Shown one piece after another: positions 45,518-59,146 of a DNA stretch of 64,000 bases. The position numbers and the translations under genes are program-made. Position 1 is the first letter of the stretch, and the number at the start of each line of letters is the position of its first letter. The notes below the pieces were generated by a model, which was not told the DNA's origin, made no database searches, and saw nothing but the letters and a program-made list of their open reading frames with translations. Location of the stretch: assembly GCA_012932865.1 (NCBI GenBank), contig SAXG01000018.1, positions 310,001 through 374,000 of the forward strand, read 5' to 3'. Origin of the DNA: Amylostereum areolatum. Taxonomy: Eukaryota; Basidiomycota; Agaricomycetes; Russulales; Stereaceae.

Positions 45518-47810
45518 ATGAGCCTCTTATTCACGGCCCAAACGACTCTCGCTGTTTGCATTGGAGCTATCGCCTGGTGGTTTCTGCACCAATACACTAG
45601 CCAACGCTCTCTGCGATGTGTTCCAGGCCCATCCAGTCCATCCCTTCTTGTCGGTGAGCTCCGTTGTTCTACTTCTTCTGAGGCTCAGGCGATGCTCACG
45701 ACACACCGTGACGTAGGCAATATGAAGCAAATGTTCAGCCCACCTTCACTCGCTTTCCAAGATCACCTCAATAGGACCTATGGAAAAGTCATCAAACTCA
45801 ACGGGCTGCTTGGCGTAAGTCCGTCATCGTATCGCATGTGACCACCTTCACCGAACCTTGCAAAGGCCAAGCTCCTCTTTGTTTCAGATACGAAGGCGTT
45901 GTACTCTATCCTTATCAAAGACCAGAACGTATTCGAGGAGGCTGAATGGTTTCTTGAGTGAGTTGTATCGTACGGTAGATGGGTTGACTACTGACGACTT
46001 TCGCAGGGCTAACCGAGTTGTTTTCGGTCCGGGGCTACTTGCGACGTTGGGTGCGCGTGACACTCACGGTACGGGTTCGTCGACTGACTGCGATTATAGG
46101 AGCAACGCACCGAAAGCAGCGCAAGATTCTCAACCCTGCTTTTTCTATAAATCACATGCGGCGAATGATTCCAATGTTCCAATCTATCACACTGGAGGTC
46201 CGTGTCTTTAGCGTCAATGCCATGCTGCTCTCTAATGCTATGCGCATCGCAGTTGCAAGATATCTTGCGTAGGGAGCTCGCGGACGGATCAAAGGAAATT
46301 GATATGCTCGAGTGGATGGGCAAACTCGCCCTCGAGCTCATTGCCCAAGCCGGTCTGGGTACCACTTTCGGCGCACTGCAAGGAGAAAACAACGACTATG
46401 CAAGGGCAATCAAGATTTATGTGTAAGTTTTGTCGTCCGCATGCCTCGAAATCGTCCTTAATACGGAGCTTCGACAGCCCGACGATCTCGAGTGTACAGT
46501 TGTGGCGTACTTTGGTCCCTCTGTACACCAGCTACGTCCCGCAGTGGTTGCAGCGCTCACTCGCCAAAGCCATCCCTTCGGCAACGTTGAAGAGCTTGAT
46601 TGACATATCCGACACGATGTACGACAGGTCCAAGGAAGTGTGGGAGAAGAAGAAGGCTCTCCATGCTATGGGTGACAACTCTATCGTGAACCAGCTGGGC
46701 GAAGGGAAGGATCTGATGAGCCTCCTTCGTATGTCGCATGTTATACTTTGTCATCGTCATCATTTTAACCCGCTCTCGCATAGTCCAATCGAACATTACT
46801 GCCGACGAAAAGGATCGTCTTCCTGACGAGGAGCTCGTGGCACAAATGGCGTGAGCCATATAGTCTGGCCACCGTCGTAGCGTGTCTGATATTCTTTGCT
46901 AATAGGACATTTATGTTCGCCGGCACTGACACCACATCTTCAGCTCTCTCTCGCATACTCTATCAGCTGGCGATGTACCCTGACATACAAGAAAGGCTGA
47001 GGAAGGAGGTCTCCGAGGCGGGCGGTGACAAAGGCCAACTCGACTACGACACACTAATTGCGCTCCCGTATCTTGAGGCGGTCTGTCGGGAAACCCTTCG
47101 CCTCTTCCCCCCTGTCCCTTCTGTTCAACGCACGCAAGTCATCCAATACCTATCACTGCGTCTTTTGTTTAATAACGTCTCTGTCGCCGTTCCAGCTCGC
47201 GCAAGGACTTCGTCGTTCCCTTGTCTCAGCCAATCAAGGGTACCGATGGGAAGGACTACAATGAGCTGCTTGTGCCCAATGGCACCACGATTGTCATCAA
47301 TATCCGCGGCGTCAATTACGATCCGGACATCTGGGGTCAAGATGCGCATGAATGGAAACCGGAACGCTGGCTTTCGCCGCTCCCTGAGAGCGTCTCGAAC
47401 GCTAATATCCCTGGAGTATACGCCAACCAGTATGTTTCTCCGTCTCGTATAGAGGGTTTTTTTCCTGAAGTCAGTCACCATATAGAATGACATTCATTGG
47501 TGGCGGTCGTGCTTGCATGTAAGTTCCATCCAGTTCCATCCAGAATTTCCTCTTGGTGACCGCAATCCAATCCAGCGGATTCAAGTTTTCGCAGCTAGAA
47601 ATGAGTAAGTCCACCCATGACCACGTCATGGGGTGATGAGCTGATATTATCTTTGAAGAGGTCGTCCTATCACAGCTCATCTCTGTCTTTCGGTTCGAGT
47701 TGCCCTCGAAGGAGATCATCTGGCGATGGGGCAATATCATCTCACCATCCGTTGTCAGCAACGAGGGGTCTCACAAATCCTCCCTTCCGATGAAGGTCAC
47801 ACTTATTTGA
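45518..47810 (+). CDS. cytochrome P450 monooxygenase
   Basis: About a dozen exons splice in frame to a protein of roughly 500 residues. It opens with an ER signal anchor (LAVCIGAIAWWFLHQY) and the proline-type hinge CVPGPSSPSLLVG. It contains the C-helix HRKQRKILNPAFSINHMRRM, the I-helix oxygen-binding FMFAGTDTTSSALSRIL, the K-helix EAVCRETLRLFPPVP (ExxR), WKPERWLSP, and the heme loop FIGGGRACIGFKFSQLEM with the thiolate Cys. The Cys-Ile codon is split by an intron. All key residues are present, so an active ER-bound monooxygenase is expected. The family looks like one of the large Agaricomycete-specific CYP families; the substrate cannot be inferred, and no biosynthetic cluster surrounds it. 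Confidence 0.92.
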
Positions 47811-48511
47811 ATAGGTTACCCATGTTATGTGGTGGCGGTCTGCGGGAGGTGATATAATTATGTGTGCGTACAAATTGTCTCGTCTATACTGCAGGCTGTT
47901 GGATGGGACTGCTAGACTAGCGGCCTAGCGCTAGATATCCTTTAAACATAAAATAAGCGACGAGTGAATACAATTTGCACACTGTTACTACTCCGCCCTG
48001 ATCTTCTGCTCAAGCCTGGATATAACATTCATGATTCATGCACTGTGGCATGCAGTCACATCGCATCTGGGTTGAGGCTTGAAGCTTGAAGGACAGTCGT
48101 GTCTCACTTTGGGTGGATGGGGCTCGGGCTGTTACTTACACGATCCTCGATAGTATTAAGGATCATGGTGTAGAATCGCACGGGCTCTACTCTGTTCAAG
48201 GATACGCTTGCTTAGGCCTTGACCCGTATCAGATCTTCGAACGTCAACGCTTCATATACTGTGTTGTTCAAGGAGTGTACCAAGATTGGATGCATGGTTA
48301 TCGTAGCATGGACCGAATACATAGATACGTGGATCTGATAAAACTACAGGAGGGGCGACAGTCCGTTCTATGGTCTAAAGCTGTCGAACTCGGAGACTAG
48401 GGTATACACAAAATAAGGATGAATCGTAACAATATATGACCACGAAAGGGGTCATTCAAAAGCGCTGGTTACAGTCTGGCTGGAATCAGCCTAACGATAA
48501 GTCCACGAGCG
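47811..48511. other. intergenic between P450 and TRK (convergent)
   Basis: Both neighbouring genes end here. No additional gene is supported. Confidence 0.5.
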
Positions 48512-51500
48512 TCAAGGAGAACCCTCCTCACGTTCCGGGCTAGATGTCCATTGCGTCGTCCGATGGCGCGTCTCTCCCATACCGTGGGCTTTTTCGTTCA
48601 TCGCTACTCCCCGGCCCACGTTATGTGCACTCTGGGTTGCAGTCGTCATCGTGCGCCGCATGGACGTTGTACCCAATCCGTCGGCGCGCTCACCCTCGTC
48701 GCCCTCTCTGCGGTATTCGAAAGGTAAGAGCACCGCACGGTCAATGGCCACAGGAAGTCCACGATGCCGTCCGCGCAACATGACAACGCAGACGATGAGT
48801 TTTGAGAGGGGCCTGAACTCGCCGGAGAGAGAGTAGTTGGCCTGAGAAGATGTCAGTTATGGAGGACCAGGGAAAGCGTCAGAGCTTACAAATGGAAGAC
48901 CCAGGCTTAAGCCAACGGTCCCATACGCAGAAACGATTTCAAACACTGCGGGGGAGGTTCGGATTGATATCACGAAGCAGACAAAGGAACTTACTGATAC
49001 TGAATATGTCAAACCAGCTAGCGTTCGCGTCGCTCAATTTGCTACGCTAAGGAGAGGAAGGTGAGGCTTAGGCTCAAAAGAGGATATGAAGTGTCGAACC
49101 TCAATAATGCATACAAGGAAAACGGCACCACCGAGCCACCACATGTCTACGGGCAGTATGTTAGGAATGCGCCCCCCAGGATGATAGAAACGTCTACCGA
49201 ACGAAAGCTGCTTTCGCGCGTGCATGGCCAGATAGCGACTCCAGACTGTCATTCGATTACCAGAATGGGAGAAGTTATCCTCGTTCGCATCTTCCTCCTC
49301 ATCTTCACGATAGATCCCCAATGATTGTTCTTCGTAGACATTGGTGGATCGAACACTTTGGCATATCAGCCAACGTATCAGAAAGTTCAAGAAGGCCGTG
49401 GACACACCTCAAAGCGATGGGGTCTATTTCGGGTTCCCGGAGGCATAAGCACGTACTACGCAGAGTTAAACGGAATGTAAACTCACAGACACTGATATAC
49501 ATCATGATGACGTAGGCCACTCTGTAATATGTCTGGTCAACGCACGTCTTATCAACAGAAGAGAGTGAACGCACTTCACAGCCGGGGCCAGGCCAGCTAC
49601 CGTCACCGTAGCGAACCCCGCCGCGCGCACAGCAACTCCTTGCATGCACGCATCGATGATCCGAACGCCGATGGGAAGTGCTTCGATCTCCGGGTTCCCG
49701 ATATCGAGGACCAAGAAAAAGAACCAGTCGGTGAAACTATGAGATGTCAGCCGGCGAGAACCATCTGGCGACGGATGGTTTCTTACTTCAAGATAGCGAG
49801 GACCGTAAACAAAAACCACGTTTGATGCGAAGGAAATAGGTAGATGAAACACCGACGGGGGTGATCCAGCAAGAAATGCAACGTTTCGTGGGCGCGCGAC
49901 TTTGACGGCACAATTTTTGTGAGAAGCCATCTGTTGACACCGTGAGTGGCGGAAGCACCACAACGTAGAAAGATGACTTACATATAAAATCGCAAACTAT
50001 TGAAGTAGAATGTTTATTAGTAACTCAGAAGTGCATGGCAGCAAGGCTCTCACAATATGGGCTGTCGCAAGTCGTCAGAACAGGTCAATAGCCAGTAAAG
50101 AGGAAAGCTCACGAAGGCCGTATTCCCCGCTAGGACCAGGTAGAACAGGAAGATGATCATCGGGTATGCCCTCTGAAATGGTACCATGGATTGATCCACA
50201 AGAGATACTCCCGAGTTCGTGAACGCAGAGACCACTTGGAAGAGCGAGAACCTGTACATGCAAGTGAGCTGTAACTCATCGTGGACGAGTATAGGAACTG
50301 ACCATGCAGGCTTCAAATTTCGGTGTTGCTGAGGGATCTCGAAGATATGTTTCCATTGAGGAAGAGTCATATACGGGGCGATGACGACGTATGCGACCAG
50401 TTGCACCAAGAAAAAATACTGCAGAAAGCTCCAACAACTGATGCGATAAGATGGAAGGAAAGGGTACTCACTCCTGCAACTATCCAGAGGAGAGCTGTAA
50501 GGGCACGGTACTCGACGCCACCCAGTTCATCCAGCTGTTCGCTCGTTAATTCGTGGAAAACCGAGTTGCGACCAACGATGGCGTCGAATGATATGTACGG
50601 TACCACCCTGGCGCCGGTCGGCGCCCCGCCGTGTTGTGATGCAATAGTCTGTGTCCGCGGCATCGTGATAGTCCGTGATAGTTGCCGGCGTAGCCGAGGA
50701 AACCATCTGTCGATGACGCGCGATACAAGCTGGTGGGGCAACGGGAAACCTCCGAAGTTGGCGTCACGCGTGGGTATGCCAGTTGATTGGTATGTCGGAG
50801 TCTGTCGAAAGGACGAACGTCGGACGGTACCCCGGGCTAAAGGAAAGTGAGCTTCTGGAGTGTGGAAGTGGGACGGGAGAAAGGGAACCGTACTATTAGT
50901 CGGCGCTGAGGTGATGGTGTCCAGCGAAGGACGGCGAAAGTTCAGCTCGGAAATCGTTGGATGGTGGTCCAGGCGGTTTCGGGGGTCCTGCACAGATCCG
51001 CGCCGGGGACGTTGAGGAGCAGGGGTGGGCGCAAATTCGATGGTCTGGGTGCGGGGCATGGGAGTACCTTGGGGGCGTTCGCTGATGCTGGCCATCGTAT
51101 CAATCCGATTTATTCGCCGTTCGGCTGCCCAGCCTAAGTCAGTATGTGCATAGTGACGCTTCAAAGAGTTCAGCTTACAGGCCACAGACATAGAGCGGGA
51201 TCGGCCTGCACCAACTTGTAGATGACCGCTGGTAAACACTGTCAGAGGCGGTGTGATCGACCAGACGAAATGGTCGCACCTTTCTCTATCCCGGACATGT
51301 CCGTGATTTACTCCGTCCGATAGACTGTCGGTCGATCCAGAGCTCCGCCGACTGGATTCTTCGTCGACGAATGAAAGTTGCCGGCCGTCTTCGGGCGGAA
51401 GGTGACGTATATGCGGCCTTTTCGGGAGTGATGATGGTGACATTTTTCGTCGCCGGATCTGAACGGCCTTCGCTAATCCATCCACTAGGATTGACGAGTT

Positions 51501-52266
51501 TGGGAGCATCATCCATGCGTCGTATCATGTCCGTACGCAGCTTGCGCGAATCGTGGCCAGAATTTTTACGCTCTTTCCAGCTTCCGCCCTTTGCAGGAGT
51601 CGAGAGTGCATCTTCATTGACCTCCGCGATGGTAGAAAGTCTAGAGCCACGGCGGAATAAGGAGAATAGTCGAGCGCGCCACGAGCTGGAGCGGTTGGCT
51701 TCAACGTCCCGCAGTGGGACGGATTTTCGAGCAGCCTCGACGATGTCGCCACACCTTTCCATAAAGACGCGTCTAAGACCAGTTATCACTACAGCACTGG
51801 TATAGGCTGATGGAGGACACGCACCTTCGGAAGAAGACGACAAACCAGGAGATAAAGACCTGCGCTTTCGGTCAGTATTCCAACCCACGGACAACGGCGT
51901 CTCCCACGCACCGGATTTCCCACTAGCATTTGGATGAACAAGATGACTTGCTGCCAAGCGGTCAAGGAAGACAGGTCCACCGGTCGCAAGCCCAGGTAAC
52001 GGTCATAGCACTGACAGCAGTTGAACAGCGCGTCCACGTATTTGATCGTAAATTCGCCATTGCAGGCGAAAAATACAGCGGAAAATACAAGCGGGGAGAA
52101 GATGCTAGGGGAAAGGACGGGGTTAAGTGAGGCGGATGAAGGTGAATGAGAAGATTGCACACAAATAAAGGATGTGAATGCGATAAAAGTTGAGGTGACG
52201 TTGTAGCCAAGAGAGGATACGGGCATAAGGGGTCGAGCGGGGTGGCTCGACGGCCACTGTAGGCAT
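48512..52266 (-). CDS. TRK1: TRK-type high-affinity potassium transporter
   Basis: TRK proteins import K+ across the plasma membrane through four repeated helix-pore-helix units. From the ATG at 52266 one reads RHLNFYRIHILYF, FSPLVFSAVFFACNGEFTI, the first pore region (see below), SSLTAWQQVILFIQMLVGNP, a long cytoplasmic loop (51.7-50.5 kb), then ELGGVEYRALTALLWIVAG, FSLFQVVSAFTNSGVSLVDQ (second pore), TDWFFFLVLDIGNPEIEALP, GVAVRAAGFATVTVAGLAP (third pore), FNIFSIMFETVSAYGTVGLS (fourth pore), and MLRGRHRGLPVAIDRAVLLP. The tail ends at 48512. The first pore reads NCCQCYDRYLGLRPVDLS instead of the family NCVSAMTVTGLATVDLS. The expected residues are present but spread over three frames, which implies three one-base insertions at 51979-52021. 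At least one more frame break seems present near 51410 in the loop. Confidence 0.9.
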
Positions 52267-53662
52267 TCGATGGACAGGATGTGCGAGTAGATTGTGGGAG
52301 GAGGGGCGAAGGAGCGGTGAGAGAGGAGCTCTGGCCAGAAATGCCGCCCTGATTAGATTTCATTATAATTCACTTGCGTCAGACACGATCACGTGCAATC
52401 TTGGAGGTGCCACTGTGCGGTGTGCCACGGGCCACCGTCGACGTCGAAGATAATGGCAGACGACGTGGCTATCTTATCAAGGAGAAAAAAATCCAGGGGA
52501 TTTGGTCTTGACACAACGCTTTGAGGTCCCCAATGCAGAGTTCCAGTACTGGAATAAACTAGGGAGGTCACATGATTTCGCGTAGACGGTGCGCTGGGTC
52601 TTGGGTGTCTTGGGTAGCTTGAGTGCTGGGCTGGAGCGTTGAAGCCTGGACGTCGATATGCAATCGACATGACTTGCAGTAAGTACGATCATATAGCATC
52701 GCGCGCGTTGGGGGGCCATAGACCTCGACTGTAAATGATGCGCAGTTGGCACAGGGCCACAGGCTAAGCGTGCATAAGTTCGCAGATGAGTATATATTAC
52801 ACCGCACTAACACACGTCGGGCTTGTATCAAGATATAGACAGCATTTTCTGTTCAACTTTCAAGGATCCGAGATAAACGAGAGAGACCGAAGCTAGGCCA
52901 GCGAGCAGAACAGGACGTAAGATGATCATGAAATGACCAACGCTCGTTAGCCTGCAGGCAGAGGCATGGTGGCCGCATGTCAGGGCTGTCCGGGGGGTGT
53001 TGATCTGGATCGGGACGGAGACTGGTGTTTCTGAACCACGAACGAGAGGGAAACGGGAAGGGAGAAGGAGAGAAAAGGTCTGCGGAGAAGGAACGGTACA
53101 CTGGCGGATGGATCATGGTGGGTCGGATGAGCCGCGGAAAGGGGGGGAACAGGAAGCGTGGGAGTGTGAAGTCCGGCTGTGCTGATTTTTCGGGTTGTGC
53201 TCCAAGGATATTTTGTTCTCGTCCGTCATCCGTCCTTCATCCTAGGACAGACTTTGGGTTGGACTCTGACCCGTCCTTCATCCTCCTTTCCCTTCCTATC
53301 GCCTCTTGTCGAATAACTTTTCAGTTAGTTCGCCTGCTGGCAGGTCTGGATTCTCAAAAAAAAGCCACACCTCCTCACTAGATCTCCCATCCACGACAAA
53401 TCAGATCGATTCACGTCAAAACTTTGCCAGTTCGTGAGTCCTCCGTTTGCTCTTACTCAGAGTGCATGGGGGAACGTCGGGCGCTGGTATTCAAGTCCGC
53501 GGTGTCATAGGATGTATTCGACATCGCACTTGAGCGACGTTGGTGGGGCTCGTCTGTGGGCGGGTTTTTTCACTCGTCCCAGGTGCCGCCCATAACCTCC
53601 CTTTTGTCGCTCGGCTCAGGGGTGTGCATTTATAGGGGAGCGCTGACTGTCATTTTCATAGA
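52267..53662. other. divergent intergenic region between TRK and eIF4G
   Basis: About 1.4 kb separates two divergent housekeeping genes. The part next to eIF4G is pyrimidine-rich (53210-53400) and ends in a CATAG that could be a 5' UTR splice acceptor directly before the ATG. No gene is seen. Confidence 0.45.
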
Positions 53663-56600
53663 ATGAGCAGATCCTCAACGGCAACCACATCGAAGATTCC
53701 ACCCCAGTTCCCTTCCAAGTCGGCCTGGGCTCGGGGCCCTCCTCAACAAGTAGCGACTGCCACCTCCCGTCCTCAATCTCCAGCTTTGACGACACCTATC
53801 ACCCCTACCGACCCCGAGCACCTCTAACAATTTCCATGGTTCGCATTCTCGTCGGCCCAGTACCCTCGGACAAGGCGTCTCCATAAAGGACGGTGTCGGT
53901 GTTACCGTGCCACGCAACAATGTGGGTGCTGCAAAGCAAGGTGAGAAATTTCGTTCAACCTCGTTTCCCTGGCGCTTTCTGACGGAACACAGGCTCCGCT
54001 GCCGTGACCTTTGGGTCCATAGACGATGCCGCAGCACCAATATCATCATCTCCAGCATCCGCTCCCGTCGCAAAACCTGTCGACGGCGTTAAGTCCTTTG
54101 GTACAGTGGCCGTGCAGAACGGCGTTACGACAGCGGCAAGCAAGTCCGTTCTGATGACCCGATCTTCGTCTCTTGCTTCTACGACCGCCCCGACGACGAC
54201 GACGACGACGACTCCCTCGTCAACCTACTTCCTCTACCCCCAAATTTGACGTCACCAAATTGTTTCAAGGTCCATCCGTCACTACCCCATCAGTGTCTGA
54301 CACTCCTACGAGCCGACCCTCCAACCTCCCACCTCCACCGCATCAATCTGGTCCTGGCCAGTACGGACCTCCATCATTCACACCGAGTTCAGCTCTGCGG
54401 CCGCAAACGAATGGCAATACAAATGGTGGTCCTCCTAGGTCTCCATCCTATACACGTTCCATGGGCAACAATGGTACCAGCGGCGGTGTCGGGGTGAGTG
54501 GTCGTCCCCCGAGTGGCCCTGGTCCTGGCACTGCTCCGGCCGCCATGCCTAGTCCGCGTCTTGCTTCTCACCCGCCTGCTCCCGGTGCTCCACCCGCTGG
54601 CATGCCGCCAGCTGGAGTGTGGCCTGGCTACTACGTAAGTGTATATCCTATTATTCCTATTCGTACAATCCTTCTCATCGTATCTCCAGGGCTATTATGC
54701 GCCGCCGCCAGACCAGTATTATTCACCGAACTGGGTGCCTCAACCACTTCCACCTCATATGCATCCTCAGCAACCTCCTCTCCATCCATCTCAGGGTGCA
54801 CCTGGTCCTGCGCCTGCAGTCATGCCCATGTCTCCACGTAATCCTCCGCCTCCGTTGCAACAACCCGGCACTCCCACCTCCAACCACTCCGTTCCTTCCC
54901 CCGCGCACACTCAACCACATGGCCCTCCATCGCACATTCCCCCACCGACAGTAACATCACCACCGCCCACGCCATCTACAACCAATGGACCTGCGGGTGC
55001 TCGCTTGAACACGAACGCTAGTGCTTTTGTTCCTGGCAAGAAAATATCCATCAAAAATAAGGAGGGCTTGGAGGTCGATCTCGGCGCGTTGAAGCGTTCC
55101 GGCCAATCTCCTGTGCAAGGCTTATCGCACGCACCTTCTCCCATTGTCATCAAGCAAGAGAGCAAGCGACAGTCCATCCGCATCGAGAGCCCAGAGCAGA
55201 AGGAGAAACGGATTGCGGACGAGCGGAGGGCGCAGGAGAAAGAGGAGGCTGCGAAGAAGGCGAAAGAGGCAAAGGAGGCAAAGGAGCGAGAAGATCAAGA
55301 GTTGGAGCGGAAGCAGGCAGAGGAGCGCAAGGAGAAGGAACGGAGGCAGGCCGAGGAGCGGGTTGAGAAGGAGAGGCAGAAGAAAGAGGCAGAGGAAAAG
55401 CAGAGGCTAGAAGAAGAGGAGCGGGCGAAGAAGGAGGCAGAGGAGCGCAAACGCCAGGAAGAGGAGAAGCGTGTGGCCGAGGAGCAGGAGAAGGTCCGTG
55501 CCGAAGCTGAGCGACTCAAGAAGCTTGGAGGAAGGAGAAACGGGCAGCGGAGGCCAAAGCCTTGGACGAGGCCAAGGTCAAGGACAGGCTGCTGAGGCCA
55601 GTGGCAAAGAGGAGGGCGAGATCGATGAGACGACGGAGTCCAAACCATCGGAGGGCCACCAGGCCAAGTCTGTTGAGAAGGAAGGTCTCCGAATCGACAC
55701 TGCCATACCATCGCCCGAAACACGGCGTCGTCCTGGTCCCCTCGATCTCAAAAACATCAACGCTAATATCCCGGCATCACTCCCCTCTGCCCTTGCTACG
55801 GCTCGTATCATCGAAGACCTCGGCCATGTTGCATATCCTGAAGGGATCAAAAGCCCCAAGGTCGAGCTCAATGTCAACGCCGCCAAGGGCAAGTTCCGGT
55901 AACGCATATCCCTTCGCTGCCCATCACTTCTTTTCCTAACCACAGACTATAGGTACGACAGGGACTTCCTCCTTCAATTCATGTCGATCTGCAAGGAGAA
56001 ACCCGACAACCTCCCTCCTCTCGACGCCATCGGTCTCGAGCCAAGTGATCAAACCTTCAGCATGTCGCGTGGCGGCTCTGGTCGTAGGTCCTCTACCATG
56101 GCTACACCAACAGCGCGGCAGGCGTCCATCGGGCTAGGTTTTATGGGTGGTGGCTCCATGGGGAAAACCACTGGCAGCTCTTTTGCTGGCATGGGCAATT
56201 TCACCACCACCAAACTCTCAAGCGAGGAGCGCTTCGCCATGTCTTCGGGTGCCCGATCGGCTTTGTCCAACAGCGTCGGCCCTGGTGTATCTACGAGTGG
56301 GCGTCCTTCGCCCATGGCACGCACAGCCAGCCAGGGTGGCTCTAGCAAGGACAGACAGCGCACTCGAAGCACGCGTGGCACGACCCGAGACAATTCGAAC
56401 AGGGCAAGCGTCGCCGGTCACCCGTCCCAAACCCCGTCAAACATGGGACCTCCGCTCGAACATATCGCCCCCCTGGAACAATCTGCCAACCGTTGGGTCC
56501 CCATTAGCAGCAAGCGCAGCCAGCCTGTCGAGACAGACTCTCCCGAAATCGTCGATCGTAAAGTCAAGGGTCTTCTCAATAAGCTTACCATGGAACGTTT

Positions 56601-58453
56601 CGACTCTATCTCGGATCAGATCATCGAGTGGGCGAACAAGTCGGAGAGGGAGAAGGACGGTCGCACACTCATCCAGGTCATCCGTCTCGTGTTCGAGAAG
56701 GCCACGGACGAAGCTACCTTCTCCGAGATGTACGCTCGTTTGTGCAGGAAGATGATGGAGCAAATCAGTGCGAAGGTCCAGGACGATGGGATTCTCAACC
56801 AGGAGGGCAAACCTTTCGCTGGCGGTCAGCTCTTCCGCAAGTATCTTCTCAACCGGTGTCAAGAGGACTTCGAGCGTGGCTGGGTGGCGAAGGAGACTGC
56901 CGCTGCTGCCGCTGCTGTGAAGGCTACCGAAGATCAGGCAGTGAAGGACGCCAACGAGACGGCTGGCAAGAAGGAGGCCGCTGGCGAGGCGGAACTGTAC
57001 TCGGACGAGTACTACGCAGCGGCGAAAGCCAAACGCAGAGGTCTCGGTCTTATCCGGTTCATCGGCGAGCTCTTCAAGCTACAGATGCTTACGGAACGTA
57101 TCATGCACGAGTGTATCAAGAAGCTCCTTAGCAACGTCGAGAACCCGGAGGAGGAAGAGATCGAGAGCTTGTGCAAGTTGCTCACCACTGTTGGCCAAAT
57201 GATCGATACGCCCAAGGCTCGCGCGCACATGGACGTCTACTTTTCAGCGCATGAAGGAGCTGACGAAGAGCAAGAGTGTCAACTCTCGTATGACTTTCAT
57301 GTTGCAGGTATGCATGCTTAACACATTCTTTCTGGCATTTGCTCATTTTCCTATCTCCCTATAGGATGTCGTCGAGCTGCGTGAAATGAAGTGGGTTGCG
57401 CGCAACCAAGTCGCGGCCCCTGCCACTCTCGCGCAGGTTCACGAAGCGGTGAGTGCTCAAACCTTCGTTATGACTTGCCGTTGCTCACGTCCCTTTGCAG
57501 GCTGCGAAGGAGAAAGCCGCGGCGGAGAAGGAATCGTTCAACCGTCAGTCTAATATGTCTCGCGGCGGCTCCCGTCGGGGTGGTGATCGCAACGACGGCT
57601 CTGTCATTGGCCCCGATGGTTGGTCCGTTGCTGGTTCTGGTCCGCCGCGTCCGCCTCCCAAGGCTGGCGACCTCTCAAATTTTGGCAAGATCAGCAAGGC
57701 TGCGCCCATGACCTTTGGGCCCAGCGGTATCTTTGCCGGCAAGAAGGAAGCCAAAGGCCGCGAAGCGTCTGTCTCGCGTACCGCGTCCAGCTCCAACATG
57801 TTTTCAATGCTCAGCAACGCCGATGCCGCCGCCGAGGCTGCCGCCCCCAAGCCGAGTCGACCGCCCAGTCGCAAACCTTCTGTTGATCTCTCTCAATCGG
57901 GCGGCGTTCCGGAGACGACACAGCGAAGGAAGCTTCAATTGTTGCCGCGTTCGAGGCCTGTGGATGATATCAAGGCGAGCGACATGGCGGAGGATGCGGA
58001 GTCGGAAGACGGTTCGGTCGCTGCTGGTCCCTCGATGACGGAAGAAGAGGCCAAGCGGAAGATTGGTGAAGACGTGAAAGAGTTCTTCGGTGTCCGATCA
58101 TTGGACGAGGCCGAGTCCTACTTCTCCAGTCTCCCTCCTGAGCACCGATTCCGTCTGGTGGACACGCTGGCCATGCAAGGTATCGACGGCAAGGCAGCCG
58201 ACATTCCATTGATCGCGGACCTCTTCACCCGTGCACGAGAGAAGGACCTCTGCTCGCCGGCTGCATTCGAGGAGGGCTTCGCACAGCTCGCGGAACTTGT
58301 CGATGACCTTGCGATCGACATCCCGAAGGCGTTCGACACATTCGCTCAATGGATTAAGGCTGCAGGTCTGGACAAGGACGAGGAGGCTCGGACGCGGTTA
58401 GCAGGCAAGGTCCCAGGAGAGCGGCGACAAGCTGCTCGGTTTGTTAGCATAGT
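53663..58453 (+). CDS. TIF4631: translation initiation factor eIF4G
   Basis: eIF4G is the scaffold that joins eIF4E, eIF4A and the small ribosomal subunit. The ATG at 53663 opens a long disordered Ser/Pro/Gln region (MSRSSTATTSKIPPQFPSKS), a Thr-run from an ACG repeat at 54190-54210, and a Lys/Glu-rich coiled coil (55190-55530). Next comes the eIF4E-binding motif YDRDFLL (Y-x4-L-hydrophobic), formed at a splice junction near 55953. The MIF4G domain starts at VDRKVKGLLNKLTMERFDSI (56550) and includes FEKATDEATFSEMYARLCRK and FIGELFKLQMLTERIMHECI. After 57.3 kb follow an RGG-like part and a C-terminal MA3 domain (KRKIGEDVKEFFGVRSLDEA to FAQWIKAAGLDKDEEA), ending KLLGLLA at 58453. Frame breaks without introns appear near 53815, 54223, 55530, 55590, 57242 (TTTT run) and 58400. 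Confidence 0.92.
54188..54211 (+). repeat. ACG trinucleotide repeat in eIF4G
   Basis: Six consecutive ACG units preceded by CCG encode a Thr-run in the disordered N-terminal part of eIF4G. Confidence 0.8.
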
Positions 58454-59146
58454 CGTTCCTTCTCTCACTCGGTTCTTCGTTCGTCGGACGCACCTCGCAT
58501 TCTTCTCGTCATCAGTAGACTGCTCACGTTTTTCCATTCCCTCGACGGCATCTCCTACTTAGCGCACACTTTCTCATTAATGCACTTACTTATTTCCTGC
58601 TCTTTCTACATTTCTCTCCATCATCTTGTTGTTGCATTGACATCTGTAGTATCCTCGCATCGGTTGTGATTGTCTTTATTCCTTGGGCTCATGTATATAT
58701 TCTGAGTAGCCTAACAGATACATTACTGTACCGATTTTCTCACTCGCCTACCGTTTCGCCATGCTGCACATGGCGCACTTATGATCATATGATTATGGGA
58801 CTCCTTCACACATTCGATTGCGAGCATATAGCGAGAGCGATTGAGAAAGGTTCCCGAGGTGAGTAGCACGAGGGGCGATTCTGCTTTAGACGACTGGGAA
58901 AGCCTGGGAACTTTGAAAGCCCTGCGGTATAATACCGTAAACTTTGGCTTCGTCGGTGGCACTTACTCTAACCTTGGTTTGGTCTTCGTTCTAAACACTG
59001 AACAGTGAACAAGGCAGGCCGACATTACTTATCTTCCCGAAGTCAAACAGGTGCAGTACATGCCATCAACTCCAGGAAAGTAGAACGTGGAATCCTTCAA
59101 GAGCTTCAGTCACTCCAAGCTTAGTTGGCTGTGGAAGAGACAAGCG
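58454..59146. other. intergenic, no gene seen
   Basis: This is the 3' flank of eIF4G and promoter of the methyltransferase gene. It is AT-richer than its surroundings. Confidence 0.5.
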
